Origin: Chytridium lagenaria
Taxonomy: Eukaryota; Chytridiomycota; Chytridiomycetes; Chytridiales; Chytridiaceae
Length of the DNA stretch: 64,000 nucleotides
NCBI GenBank assembly: GCA_025449115.1
Contig: JAHLKC010000070.1
Span: 1-64,000 of the forward strand
Reading direction: 5' to 3'
The notes below the pieces were generated by a model. It was not told where the DNA came from. It saw only the letters and a list, made by a program, of their open reading frames with translations, and searched no databases. Positions 26,501 through 38,317 of the stretch are shown here, one piece after another; the stretch's first letter is position 1; each line of letters starts with the position of its first letter. The translations under genes and the position numbers were made by a program.

Positions 26501-29322
26501 ACGCGTCAAAGTCTTTGCATACGACGTCATTCCTCCTCCAAAAGTCGCTCAATTCCGTGAACAAATGACCGAGCTCGCCCGTCGAGCTTCAGCCGAGAAA
26601 AAGTTCCTCCTTCAAATGCTTCAACACACCATGATCGTCAGTCCACCCTCCGACATCATCTGCCTCAATGGTGTCCTCAAGACCCTCCACGAAAAGGCAC
26701 CACTCTGGGAGCCAGATTTCTCTCGGGTGTTAAGAGATTGCATGCCTGTGGATGCTCAGAGGTTTACTGTGCAGATCCGCAAGATGTTGACAGATAAAGA
26801 GACGAGTAGTACGACTGGGAGTTTGGTAATTCCTCCGCCGCCAGCTCTTTTTGATCCAGTGGCATCGGAGGTGAGGAATGCTATTCCATCTGCCACTGCA
26901 CTTCTCAAGGCAGACGCGTACCTTGAAGAAGATTCTGATTCTGTGTTCTCGAGAAAGTACACGTCTTCAGGGATTGTGGGGAGCTTTGAGTCGTATTCTA
27001 GGTCTCCGTTTGCGTATGCGGAAAGCTTTAGGGATCGTACACCGCTTGACTTTGTCAGGAGTCATCGCCTTCATGAGGTTCTGCATGATGATGATGGAAC
27101 AAGTACAACTTTCTCGTGTATATCGAATAGGGACTTGGATCATGCACGGGACGAGTCTCGCGATCATTCAGTTCCTGCCCCTGCTTCATCACTCCTCGAA
27201 CCTGAGAGTCCATTAAGCGAAGCCCTCAACACTTCTTCAAGTCCCGTCTCCAATGCCTCCCCCATCGATACTTCGACTGTAGCACCGATCACAGGATCCA
27301 TTGACCACCCTCCTTTCGGGTCACTCTCCAATTCTGTAGCATCGGTGTCCTCCCTAACCACAACGGGAACAGCTGGATCACCGTCTATTCTTTCCGCCAT
27401 AGCACATCATCCCACACCTCACCCTTTCCTGCCCTCGATCTCCCCATCTCCTGTCCCAGACACTCCCTCCCCAACCCCAATTCTTCTCTCAACCGGCACA
27501 GGCAGCCCCCGTCGTCAACCCTCCAACACGTCCACGACCACCCGCTCCGAGCGGAAATCCTCCATTCCCAATAGTCTCGTCTCTCTCAATTTCTCGTCTA
27601 TGGTCTCGACCATGACCGAGAAACATGAGAGACGCAATGAAGGTCGTGATCGAGTGTCGGAATGGAACGAGGTGAGCGGGGTCTCGAGCAGTGAGGCGGA
27701 ACGGGGAATGGAGGATGAGTTGTTTGGAGATATAGAGAATATAGCTGGGCTTGTGCCGGGTGAACGGACTTCGATTATGAAGACTCTGTCTAGTTTGTGG
27801 AATGGGACGGCGGTGAATTTGCATCCTTTGGAGTATCCCATGTATGTTTTGGAATCTTTGGCCTCGTCTTAACTTTTTGAAAAGGGCAAGCGCCGATCAT
27901 TTTTTTACCGAGTCGCCTATCATTGTGAGGGAGGATGAACCGAGTTCGATTGTTGCGCTAATGTTGAGGTATGTCTTGAATTTGGTTATGGCTTTGCGTT
28001 TTGTTGACCTCGCTATGTAGTTCGCCTCAGTACAAGGAAAGATTGGCGGCGATGCAATCTACTTATGCGAATGAACGGGATTCGGCGTCAATCGAAGCAT
28101 CCGCATTCGAGAACGATGATGTAGCAGGTGATATTGAAGAGACCCTGTTAAGACCCGGAAATCACTTTAAATTTCGTAAGTGTTGTCGTTATATAGTAAG
28201 GCTCTGCAAAGCTGATATTCCGAAATAGAATTCATTCAAGGACAAACCAAGATTGAGTGTAAAACGTTTTACGCGGAGCAGTTTGATGCGTTGAGACGGA
28301 ATTGTGGGTTTCAAGATCAGTATGTCCAGTCTCTTTCGAGGTGTGCAAAGTGGGAAGCTTCGGGAGGGAAGTCTGGGTCAATTTTTATGAAAACGAAAGG
28401 TGAATAATTAAAAAATATGTGTGTATTGTCTTACATTTTTCGTGCAGATGACCGATTGATTTTGAAGCAATTATCCCGGCAGGAGATGGATGCGTTGCTG
28501 AAGTTTGCGTTGAATTATTTCACGTATGTTTCGGAGGCGTTCTTTCACAAGGTACACTCGGCTTTTTAAAAGGTCACAAATTAATGTGGTTTTTAGCTTC
28601 CAACGGTTTTGGCAAAGATTTTTGGCTTCTATCGGATTGGGTATAAAAACCCTGCGACTGGAAAGTCATTCCGGATGGATGTTGTGGTCATGGAGAATTT
28701 ATTTTATGACAGAAAGATCTCTAGGGTATCTAATTTATATTATCTTTTTGACGTATGCTTATGGCTCTGTAGATTTTTGATTTGAAAGGGTCTATGCGGA
28801 ATCGGCATATTCAGTCTACCGGACGGCAGAACGAGGTATTGCTTGATGAGAATCTTGTTGAATGTGAGTCAATCAAACTTAGGAGGATGGGATATTTTGA
28901 CCAATGTTTATAATTAGATATCTGCGAGTCTCCATTGTTTATTCGTGAGCATTCAAAGGTTCTTTTGAGGGCGTCCGTGTATAATGATACCTTGTTCCTT
29001 GCGAAATTGAATGTCATGGATTACAGTCTTCTTGTTGGGATAGATGAAGAGAAGCGAGAGCTTGTTGTTGGTATAGTCGGTGAGTACCAGATGTGTTTTT
29101 TCTTTTCTTTCAAATCCTTCTCACACATTCCTTTTTTCAGACTTTATCCGCACTTTTACTTGGGACAAGAAGCTCGAAAGCTGGGTCAAAGAAAATGCTT
29201 TCTTGGGGGGTGGAGGTCGAGAACCAACCATTCTTTCACCAAGACAGTATAAGACGAGGTTTCGCGAATCTATGGAGAGATATTTCTTATGCCCTCCGAC
29301 CAAGTATCATACCATTACCTGA
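23569..29322 (+). CDS. FAB1: Fab1/PIKfyve-type phosphatidylinositol-3-phosphate 5-kinase
   Basis: Makes PI(3,5)P2 on endosome and vacuole membranes. The domains come in the family order. FYVE zinc finger: [11 protein letters not shown], spliced to [11 protein letters not shown] and then [16 protein letters not shown] (23860-24120). Cpn60/TCP-1-like domain: from about 24620 to 25350, including [22 protein letters not shown], and [20 protein letters not shown]. Cys-rich CCR region: about 25850-26290. Ser/Pro-rich spacer: 27170-27560. C-terminal PIPK kinase: [52 protein letters not shown], then [12 protein letters not shown] near the stop at 29320-29322. Start chosen at ATG 23569, the first in-frame ATG; about twelve exons. 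At about 25811-25820 two bases appear to be missing, so the frame moves between DMT and GQYLES. The protein is otherwise intact. Confidence 0.93.
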
Positions 29323-29544
29323 TACCTATTGCATTCCTCCTTGTTTTCGGTGATATTTTGAGCGTGTTTTGTCATTTGTATAATTATTATTTTGGTTGAT
29401 ACCCGCATGAAGGAATAAATGGTGCATTGGTGGGGAATACACTGATGGGTTAATTTCATTTCTTTCCTCGTTCTTTTTCATCTTTCGTTACGGTACGTAA
29501 AAGCAAAGTACCATTGAGCAAATTTGGGAAAAGGAAATTTTCAA

Positions 29545-30654
29545 ATGGAGTGAGTGCGGAGAGAAGAGTTTCTTGCAATGAATACCCCGATGCTAACGAT
29601 CCTCATTCGCTATATCACTCTAGTCAAAACATCTACTTGGATCCGGCCATCCGTAACTGGTAAGCTTATCCTTATCGATGCCTATTTTCAATGAGCCTGC
29701 TCTGATGTTTCGATCGCTTTAAAACAGGGTGTTGATCCCAATTATGGTGGTGATGGTGCTCGTCGGTATCCTTCGTCACCATGCGACCCAGCTCCTTCAG
29801 TCGGTCCCAAGCAGAAACTGAATGCCGTGCGAGAAATGTACAGTTGGACATTCTGTGGATGGTGTTTGGCTCACTCCGTCTTGTTTTGCAAAACAACAGG
29901 TCCGCGTTGATGCGTGCCCGATTCTTTAGGGGCGACGGAACTACGGAGATTCCCGCTCATGCATTCAACGCCCGTCGTAACTACTTGTCGACTGCGTTTG
30001 AGAAGAACACTTACTTGAAGAACCCGGATGGTGGTGGTCAGCCTGCCAACCCATGACAGACCCCAGTAGCATGGAGACGATGATGAACGCCATGAAGCAA
30101 AATATGGCAATGTTGATTCCACAGACTGTGATCATGTCTTGGATCACCTTTTTCTTCTCTGGATTCGTCTTGAGTGAGTTGGATCCCCATTTCCGGATTT
30201 TGTATTTGTGTTGACTGTTCCCTCAAGTTAGATTGCCCTTCCCGTTGACCCTCCGCTTTAAGGCAATGCTTCAAAGGGGTATTGAAACCGCAGACATGGA
30301 CGTCACCTGGGTTTCTTCCTTGTCATGGTACTTTTTGAACCTCTTTGGTCTTAAGAGTATTTATACCATTATCCTTGGAGAAGAGAACGGTTCGTTACTT
30401 TTACCCAACTCATTTGCTCATATTTTTTTCATAGCTGCCGATGGTATGCGTGATATGCAGGCGATGCAGCAGATGCAGACTGCTGGTATGGTGGCGGAGG
30501 TGCACCCCCAGATGCGACCGCCATCTTTAAGTCTGAGAAGGAATTCTTGGATCTTGCAACATATGATTTCAGGCTCAAAGGAATTGAGGAAAAGGTTTTG
30601 GAGAGTTATGGTGTCATCAAGAAGGCGTCAACTGCGGACAAGAAGACCAACTAG
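29545..30654 (+). CDS. EMC3: ER membrane protein complex subunit 3
   Basis: EMC3 belongs to the Oxa1/YidC-like insertase family and inserts weakly hydrophobic and C-terminal transmembrane helices into the ER. A tiny first exon (ATG GA at 29545-29549) joins [12 protein letters not shown] across an intron with a GCTAAC branch site. Then come transmembrane helix 1 ([18 protein letters not shown]), [12 protein letters not shown], the coil, [20 protein letters not shown], helix 2 ([13 protein letters not shown]) and the signature [38 protein letters not shown] follows, and the tail ends ADKKTN and the stop at 30652-30654. Five introns are inferred. Two single-base losses in homopolymers break the frame: AACCC before ATGACAGAC near 30050, and ATGG before TGGCGG near 30490. 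Repairing either restores the family alignment, so this is a working gene with sequence errors. Confidence 0.92.
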
Positions 30655-31166
30655 AACTCTTTTCCCCCCTCCGTTCACTTCCCATCATTTCTCGAATGTT
30701 AAAATATGTTGTTGCAAATAGGCTGTCATGGAGCCTCCCGTAATTCATAAAAAAGAGTTTGTCGCATCTATTAGTTTTCATCTTACCAGGAAGTGCCAAA
30801 CGCCGTGTTCAAAAGGTGCCGAAAATAACCGAATCCGACAAACAGAATAAGTGCATACTCGGATTGATGAAATTAATAGTTTTGCACGCTGAAGTGCCGT
30901 CCGAAAAGAAAATGCGGTCATCAGCCAACTAAAGCGTTCATAATTATCATTAGTTGAATAAAGTGATTGCTAATAAACTTTCGTAGCTCAACATCATCAA
31001 CCAAAAATTAGCCCCATACTTAAAGCTTATAACTGATCAAGTGCCTACTCAACACCAAGTCTTGCACGCTGAACATCATTGATACACTTTCCCATAATCC
31101 TTTTCTCTGTACCTAATAATAAAGCACTTTTTTTGTCGAAGCCGTTTACCTGTTGACAACTCACAC
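30655..31166. other. Intergenic between EMC3 and PDAT
   Basis: About 500 bp with no open frame of note, containing the EMC3 3' end and the PDAT promoter. Nothing else is seen. Confidence 0.6.
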
Positions 31167-33776
31167 ATGCGGCCAAAGAAACATCTGAAGGCTCCACCAC
31201 ACCCCGTTCCGCCTCTGCAGAAGTATCAGCAACAACACCATCACCAACCCGTCACCATCCATTCCCAATAGTGTTTATCGAGATCTTAACATTAGCGATG
31301 ATGCAGACACATACATTGAAGGAAAGGATCCTCTTCCAGGAAAGGCGCGCAAAGGACGGAGGGGCAGCGATTTTTTCGCCCCAAGCACAAACGGAAAACT
31401 CGTAGCAGCCTCGATCACGTCCATATTGGTTGCCATGATCTTTATTACTGCACCCCGGAGTTGAGTAGGTTTTCTTGTATCTTGTTTTTATTGCTGATGC
31501 CTTCACAGTTCCGCCGTCACCATTTGCAAACATGACAATGATGTTTGAGAGGATTGTGGGTGATGTTGACCTCGCGAGTCTACTCCCAACGCTCACGGGA
31601 ACGGGAATACCAGGGACAGCTCCGAATTTCACTGATATCTTTAAATGGTTCACGATGCCAGAGGCAAAAAGCCCCTCAAATGATGAATTTGTACCTGGTT
31701 ATGATTTAGCTATGGATTACGGCCTCAAAGCAAAGGTTCGAACTTATGTCTATTCAAGGTTTTTGATTTTTATGATCTTATTAGCATCCGGTCGTGATTA
31801 TCCCAGGAATCACGTCTAGCCATCTCGAAGTTTGGAACACCCATCCTGCTTATGCAAGTCGTTCTGATACGACGTCGCTTCCATGTGGTCTCAAGTACTT
31901 CCGGAAACGTATGTGGGGCACTTTGAATCAAGTCCGCGCCGTGTTTCTCGACAAAGAATGCTGGATGGAGCATATGATGCTGGACCCGGAAACAGGGGTG
32001 GACCCTATTGGCGTAAAGTTGAGAGCAGCTCAAGGGCTAGACGCTGCAGATTACTTATTCCCTGGATACTGGGTGATGGCAAAGATTATATCAAACCTTG
32101 CAGCAATTGGATACGATAATAACAACATGCACCTGGCTTCTTACGATTGGAGGTTGAGTGTATCAAATCTTGAGGCGCGGGATCTCTATTTTTCAAAGTT
32201 AAAGAGCACAATTGAGCTGGCGTATAGAGCAAATGTTAATTTGTCTGAACCCTTGGGGGATGGAGATAGTCGAAGGGTTGTGATTGTTTCGCACAGTATG
32301 GGTAGTGTTCTTACGCATTACTTTTTACAATGGGTGGAATCGGATCTTGGTGGACAGGGAGGGAAAAAATGGGTTGATAAGTATTTTGAAGACCTGGGTC
32401 AATATTGCAGGGCCAATGCTTGGAAGTCCTAAGGTTTTTATTGTTTTTTCCTATAAAATACTTCTGGTCGAGCCTTTAGATTTTGCTCCAGGCTCATATC
32501 TCATCTTAATTCTCAACTAGACTTTACCTTCAGTTCTTTCGGGCGAAATGAGGGACACGATCAACCTAAACACCTATGCCTCATACGTTCTTGAACAGTT
32601 TTTTTCGCGAAAGGAACGACGCAGTCTGTTTCGAAATTGGGGCGGCATGCGAACTCTACATCCCATGGGTGGCGGACTCATTTGGGGGAAATCTGACACA
32701 GAAGCTCCAGACGACCTTGAAAAGACCATGAAATTCGGGAGTCTTCTTGAAATCATCAAGCGTCCACCAGAAACGAAACCTCTAATCAATATCCTGTTTC
32801 CAGGCGCGTCATTGCCGCCGTTCTTTTTGTCTGCAGTTCCTCCTGTAACTAGTGAGGCGCCCATCGTCACAATGAATGAGGAGGATAATGTGTTTGGGCA
32901 TGAGAATGTTACGGCAGACAACATGTATGAGTTTTTTGGAAGGTCTATGGGGATTATGGAAAGAAGTGCGAGAAAGATCATGCGTTACATGCCGCGAAAT
33001 CAGATCAGGAGGTGGCATCGGCTTCCTCAAAACCGCAGAACTGGCTAAATCCTCTCTTGTGTGCGTAATCTAACACTATCATGATTTTAACGTAATTCTC
33101 AACTAATTTCGATATCATCCCCTCCTTCAACTACTTCTATTTATTCTTTTGCAGGCCCACTGCCTCAAGTAGCGAAAAGAGACGACGAGAGTTCTCGATT
33201 CAAGATTGTCTGTGAATACGGAGTGGGCATCCCAACTGAGCGAAAGTATTTCTACGCAGACTATGGCGAGGACCCTTCGGATGAAAGATATCTCATCCAT
33301 ACTGGTCTTCAGGACGAGAAGAAGGTGGTGAACGGCGTTTTATTGTCAGATGGGTAATTTTTTACGTATAATACGTAAGATTTAATACTTAATCTTCAGA
33401 GACATCTCAGTCCCACTTATATCACTCGGATATATGTGTGCTAATGGATGGAGACGAAAGAGATATAATCCTTCTGGGATACGCATTATAACCAGAGAGC
33501 ATCCTCATAAGAGTTGGGTTAGACCTAGTGGAGTCCCGGATTTAAGGGGTGGACCAGAGAGTGCTGATCATGTTGATAGTAAGTTGTCTTTTTTCTTTTC
33601 TTCTCTCTTTATTAGTGAGCATATAATGATGTAATGACAATTTAGTTATGGGCAATCATGCCGTTATCGAAGACATTTTAAGAGTCGCTGCTGGCAATGA
33701 CGACTTTTTGGAAGATAAATTCTCTTCCGAGATCCGAAAGATTAGTAAACGCGTCAAGCTCCCCGGAGATAATTAA
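31167..33776 (+). CDS. LRO1: Phospholipid:diacylglycerol acyltransferase (Lro1/PDAT)
   Basis: Transfers an acyl chain from a phospholipid to diacylglycerol, making triacylglycerol in the ER. The N-terminus is a basic cytosolic segment (ARKGRRGSDFF) followed by one transmembrane helix (AASITSILVAMIFI), as in the family. The lumenal LCAT-like alpha/beta hydrolase domain shows HPVVIIPGITSSHLEVW, the lid-region strings KYFRKRMWGTLNQ and CWMEHMMLDPETG, and the nucleophile elbow VIVSHSMGSVLTHYF with its catalytic Ser. VNIAGPMLGSPK follows, and near the end HVDIMGNHAVIEDILRVA carries the likely catalytic His. The stop is at 33774-33776. Introns lie near 31455-31498, 31737-31786, 32429-32530 and later. 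The N-terminal 60 codons change frame between 31167 and 31300, so the start is provisional. Confidence 0.9.
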
Positions 33777-34100
33777 TCTCTTTAATTTCTACCTCTTTAT
33801 TTTATTTTTATACATGGCATCATCACTCATGGCACTTCATATGCATTATCTACCATCACTTGCTTCTTCTTCTTCTTTTTTTTTTTTTTGTTTTGGTCTT
33901 TCGGTAATTGTTCGACCCCTGCGTGTCATTTCTTGTTCTTTGTTATTGTTCGACCCTTGGGTGTCATTTCTTGTCCTGTCTTATACCTTGCGATTTATGT
34001 CAATGAAAAGAACGATGATTTTGGAGACCGCCTATTGTAGAAGTGTTGATGACAATTGCCATGAAGTCCAGAATTGAAAGTGTCAAGATTTGGATCGGAC

Positions 34101-35204
34101 ATGGAACTCAATGCATGCATTGAACGAAGGCTGGCAGCGGCAGGCTCATGCCACAACCTCTCACTGTATATTGTATCATCACCGAACGAATATAAGCTGC
34201 CCACTCCCATCATCCAAAATGCCCACGAAACTTCTGAACTAGGAAGACTCTTCATCCTCTCGCAGCTGACGGACGACGCAAAAGAAGTCTTTATCTACTC
34301 CATGCTTGTCTCAGAGATAACAGCTCACTACAACTCTTCGGAAAAGCATCCCAAGAAGCTGATCTATGTCGAGAAAATAGATTCAACCGGTTTTGGTTCT
34401 CGTCCCCACCACGGCTCCTATGCGCGGGCTTTAGTTGATGGATATTTGGAATACTGCCTCTCTGCTTTCCAAAATTACGCTATTACCGTCAGCATCTTTG
34501 CGCGAGCACAACCGCAGTACCTCTTTCACGACTCCAGCAAAAACGTTGAAAAGCATCAACTCGGCGATCGAAAGCTCATTATCTGGTGGATGAAGGCTAT
34601 GAACAATGTCAATGGTCATTCTACGTATTTCTGGTACATTCCCGGTGAGGAACTCAGGACGTCATCGCCGATTCTTTTGGCGATACCAGACCGCAAGGAA
34701 TGGACGTGGGGGCTGCCATACAACGACTCGGACATTGCAAATGACGTCATCCCAAAGCTGGTGGATGACGTGAAGACGAAAGGTTTAGGTCTCTCTAATG
34801 ACAGCACAACTGTTAAAGACTTTAAGGAGCTCCTGTCTGCCACAGGAGAATGTGGAACGGGACTTTCTGCTTTACTAAATATGGTCGTTCCGAGAGTTTC
34901 CCAGGACGCTCCCTTACCTCAAGTTCAATACACAGATATGAAGGATACCAGTGTTTCGGACGCTTACACATTCCTGCTGGACCATTCCTTTGAGGGGATG
35001 GATAAGGCTTTGGAGTCTACCGAACTAGTTCGGAACTATCTTCAAAGCATCCGCCATCTCCAGCGCGTTCAAATCAGTGCAATACAGCGCAATCCTACCC
35101 TTGCGGAGACACAGATGGAAGTACCCGCAAAGCGCCCGTTGCAGGAAGCAGTTGTTGTCAATGACCTCTCCTCGTTGGTGAAGAAGAAGAAGAAAAAGGT
35201 GTAA
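34101..35204 (+). CDS. RTT109: Rtt109-type histone H3 acetyltransferase
   Basis: A single exon of 367 residues from ATG 34101. Rtt109 is the fungal p300-like acetyltransferase that, with the chaperones Asf1 and Vps75, acetylates H3 K56 (and H3 K9/K27) during DNA replication and repair. Family motifs: LIYVEKIDSTGFGSRP, ALVDGYLEYCL, the core FARAQPQYLFHDSSKN followed by KHQLGDRKLIIWWM, and YFWYIPGEE, WTWGLPYND, DVIPKLVDD. The C-terminus is a short lysine run (KKKKKKV) that could act as a nuclear localisation signal. An upstream in-frame TTG at 34074 is not used here because ATG 34101 starts MELNACIERRL, close to the usual N-terminus. No frame breaks are seen over 1.1 kb, unlike several neighbours. 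Confidence 0.9.
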   Translation: MELNACIERRLAAAGSCHNLSLYIVSSPNEYKLPTPIIQNAHETSELGRLFILSQLTDDAKEVFIYSMLVSEITAHYNSSEKHPKKLIYVEKIDSTGFGSRPHHGSYARALVDGYLEYCLSAFQNYAITVSIFARAQPQYLFHDSSKNVEKHQLGDRKLIIWWMKAMNNVNGHSTYFWYIPGEELRTSSPILLAIPDRKEWTWGLPYNDSDIANDVIPKLVDDVKTKGLGLSNDSTTVKDFKELLSATGECGTGLSALLNMVVPRVSQDAPLPQVQYTDMKDTSVSDAYTFLLDHSFEGMDKALESTELVRNYLQSIRHLQRVQISAIQRNPTLAETQMEVPAKRPLQEAVVVNDLSSLVKKKKKKV

Positions 35205-35578
35205 TAAATTTGTTAATCCAAACGTTCTCTCAACAGTATTCATACGGAACTCTTCCATATAATTCAAACACCATACTCTGTAAGTAATGAATATGTGAGA
35301 CTTTCCAAACATTTATTTACATATATGTACATACGTTGCAAGCAGCTGATTAATAAAGTGGATTCAAAAGAAGAACACAATCACCATCCGATATTATTTT
35401 TTTATAAATATTTTAAGTTACATGGACTACATATTATATATGTAAAATTATTATGAACACACACTGACACAACACTATTACTACTACTATTACTGGGAAA
35501 TCAAGCCAACGAAGCCATCCATGTATTTAAATACTTTATAAAAATAACCTTTGTGTTCCGCCCACAAACTCGCTCATA
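35205..35578. promoter_or_regulatory. Intergenic promoter region with TATA-like AT element
   Basis: It lies between RTT109 and the TPR gene. An AT-rich segment (TTTAAATACTTTATAAAAAT, about 35526-35545) lies some 35-55 bp before the ATG at 35579 and is a plausible TATA region. The rest is AT-rich and without genes. The promoter reading is inference. Confidence 0.35.
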
Positions 35579-37736
35579 ATGTGCTCACTCGAACTGCACA
35601 CCATCGGCGTCTCTCCAACAGCTGCTTCTACTGCTCAGCAGCCTAGTCATGTCGCTGTCGTTCAGGTATATCTGCCTATCTGTCTCTCTGTCAATGTGCA
35701 TCTTTCTCACGGGTCATTTTAAGTCCAGGTGATGGTGACTTTCCAATGAACGGCATCTCTCTCAAGTACTTACACCAGTTTGCGGAAGCTTGCGGTGGCC
35801 CCGCTGCCCTTGTCGGCCTGAGCACCCAGGACGTGTGCACTAAATTCATCATCCCTCAACAACTCATACGCAAAGCTCGGCGTGCGACACTCTTCTCTCC
35901 TTTGGCCGATTAGATGTTGTATCAAAAGCAACCTGGTTCGTTAGCCATGTTTGGAGGTATCCCTTCCTAGACGTCCTTGATGCGCTCGACTCCTTCTTTT
36001 CCGACCAAGACCATGCAACAACCTTTATCTGGTTCGACCTCTTTACCAACTCGCAGCATAACACTAGCAAGCGGCCAGTGGATTGGTGGAAGACGACATT
36101 CATGAATGCCGTCAAAACAATCCGCAATTTTGTTGTCGTCCTGCAGCCATGGGACAATCCAGACCCTTTAACTCGCGCGTGGTGCGTGTTTGAACTGTAC
36201 GCATGCCACTTGACGAACAGCAACTTCAACGTGGCCATGACTCGAGCGGAAGAGCAACGCTTTGCAGAAAACGTGTCAACTGACTTCTCAGCCTTTTACA
36301 AAATGCTGGCGACCATTCAATCCAGAAACGCGACAGCCATGAGCCTTTCTGACCGGGATGATATATTTAAAGTCATTGAAGAAAGTACGGGGTTCAATGA
36401 GTTAGATCGGCTACTTTTTGATGTCTTCGGAAAGTGGATGCAGGAGAAGCTACTGGTACGGATTGAGAGCGCTCAAGGAGACGTAGAAATCGTAAAGTGG
36501 AAGCTGACACTGGGAAGTCTTTATGAAGATCAAGGCCAATATGAAATGGCTGAACCTCTATATGTCGACTGTATTGAAAAGTGTAAACGCTGCTTTGGAG
36601 ACGACCATCCTGAAACCCTTAGTTCTATCAACTGCCTCGCCCTGCTGTTCTCCAGCCAAGGTCATTATGATAAAGCGGAGCCTTTATTAGATGACTGCGT
36701 ACAGAAAGCGAAACGCGCATTTGGGGAGTATGATCCACAGACACTTTCCTATCTCAGCAACATTGCTTTGATTTTCTCCAACCAAGGTCTCTACGATAAA
36801 GCTGAGACGCTATACGTCGACTGCCTCGAGAGGACGAAACATGTCCTGGGGGAGGAACATATGGACACCATTAATTGTACTCTTAACCTCGCTCATGTGT
36901 TCTACCATCAAGGTGCCTACGGCAAAGCTGAGCCTTTATATGTTAACTGCCTTGAAAGGACAAAAATTACTCTAGGGGAGGAACATCCGGACACTCTCGC
37001 CTCTATCGACTTCCTCGCTCGGTTGTTCAGCAAACAAGGTTTTTACGAGAAGGCTGAGCCATTATATACCGATTGCCTTGAGGAAAGGCAACGCATTTTG
37101 GGGAAGGACCATCCGGACACTCTCAATTCTGTCAACAACCTCGCGTTGCTGTACAAGAATCAAAAACGGTTTGATAAGGCTGAGGCAATGTACGGCGAGT
37201 GTCTCGAGAGAAGAAAACGAATTCTGGGGGAGGACCATCCAGCTACCCTTACAAGTCTTAATAATCTCGCTTCATTGTACGACAAGCAAGGCCTTTATGA
37301 TCGGGCTGAGCCTCTATATGCCGACTGTCTGGAGAGGCAAAAACGCACCCTTGGAGAGAACCATCCTAGTACACTTAGCTCTCTCAACAACCTTGCCTTT
37401 CTTTACGACAACCAAGGTTTCTACGATAAGGCAGAGCCTATGTATATTGACTGCATCGAGAGAAAGAAACACAGTTTAGGAGAAGATCATCCGTCCTTCC
37501 TGACTACTCTGAACCATCTCGCTTTCCTTTATGACAAACAAGGATTTTACGAAAAGGCCGAGCTTGTGTATGTCGATTTGATAGAGAAGCAGAAACTCTA
37601 TTTAGGGGAGGACCATTCGTCAACCGTTATGACTATGAATAATTATGCGAAGATGTGTGAGAAGGCAAGCTCTGTCAAAGGTGTCGTAGGAGCTTCCGAA
37701 AAGGACAAAGATGTGGAGCGTTGCATCATTTTCTAA
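35579..37736 (+). CDS. TPR-repeat protein with TIR-like N-terminal region and C-terminal CaaX box
   Basis: Exon 1 (ATG 35579 to about 35666) joins a long second exon. The N-terminal region (to about residue 260) has the strings TWFVSHVWRYPFLDVLDAL, FIWFDLFTNSQHN, VVVLQPWDNPDPLTRAWCVF and ELYA. This alternation of short hydrophobic strands with conserved SHxW, PW and WC motifs is known from many protist and fungal TPR proteins and looks like a TIR/SEFIR-type fold (inference). It is followed by nine to ten 42-residue TPRs of kinesin-light-chain type (for example NLAFLYDNQGFYDKAEPMY, then LGEDHP). The protein ends VERCIIF, a CaaX box predicted to be prenylated, so it may sit on a membrane. No NB-ARC or NACHT domain is present. 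One base (an A near 35855-35862) seems missing, breaking the frame before the TIR-like region. Commonly annotated as kinesin light chain, but I see no evidence for motor binding. Confidence 0.75.
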
Positions 37737-38317
37737 CAGTCGTTGGTTTTGGAGACGAAGTTGCATTAGATTTGGCCTTTTTGTTTTGCAATCATCTTAA
37801 TAAAATATAAAGAGAAAACCTCTAAAGCTAGCATTGTTAGGGTTATTTCTGCCGATGTTTACATAGGCATTTTCAATGTTTTAATCCCGAGATTGACTTT
37901 GTTTCCTGTATGGGATTATATTAATGGACTTGGTTGTCGGTTACTGCATGAGGACTTTGTTGTCGTAACCGCTTTTATGGACTTTACTGGAAGATATGTA
38001 TGGGTGATCTAAACGTCAAAAAAATAAAATAACAAGAACCGCGCCGGCCATAGGCTTGCTGCAAATGATGTAATCAACTCAAAGGATAAAAAACATAGAC
38101 GATATTCCGAAATAATGGTGTGACGCGACGCGCATATACACATATTTAATACCCAAACCAAAATGAGCCAGATTGAAATGAACCGAATAGCTTATATTCT
38201 TAACCATTATCTCAGACTCTTCTTCCACATACATACGGTAGAAAAAAGAGACAGGTATTGCTGGAAATACTTTAAGAAAACAACTACAAAATGCCGAAAT
38301 CACCAAAAACGAAGCGA
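37737..38317. other. Intergenic between convergent TPR and M3 peptidase genes
   Basis: About 580 bp containing two 3' ends. A TAATAAAATATAAAG stretch near 37797 may be a polyadenylation region for the TPR gene. No other feature is seen. Confidence 0.5.

Noticed and set aside
35579..37736. Kinesin light chain identity for the TPR gene
   Set aside because: The TPRs are of that type, but the N-terminal heptad region that binds kinesin heavy chain is absent and replaced by a TIR-like region.
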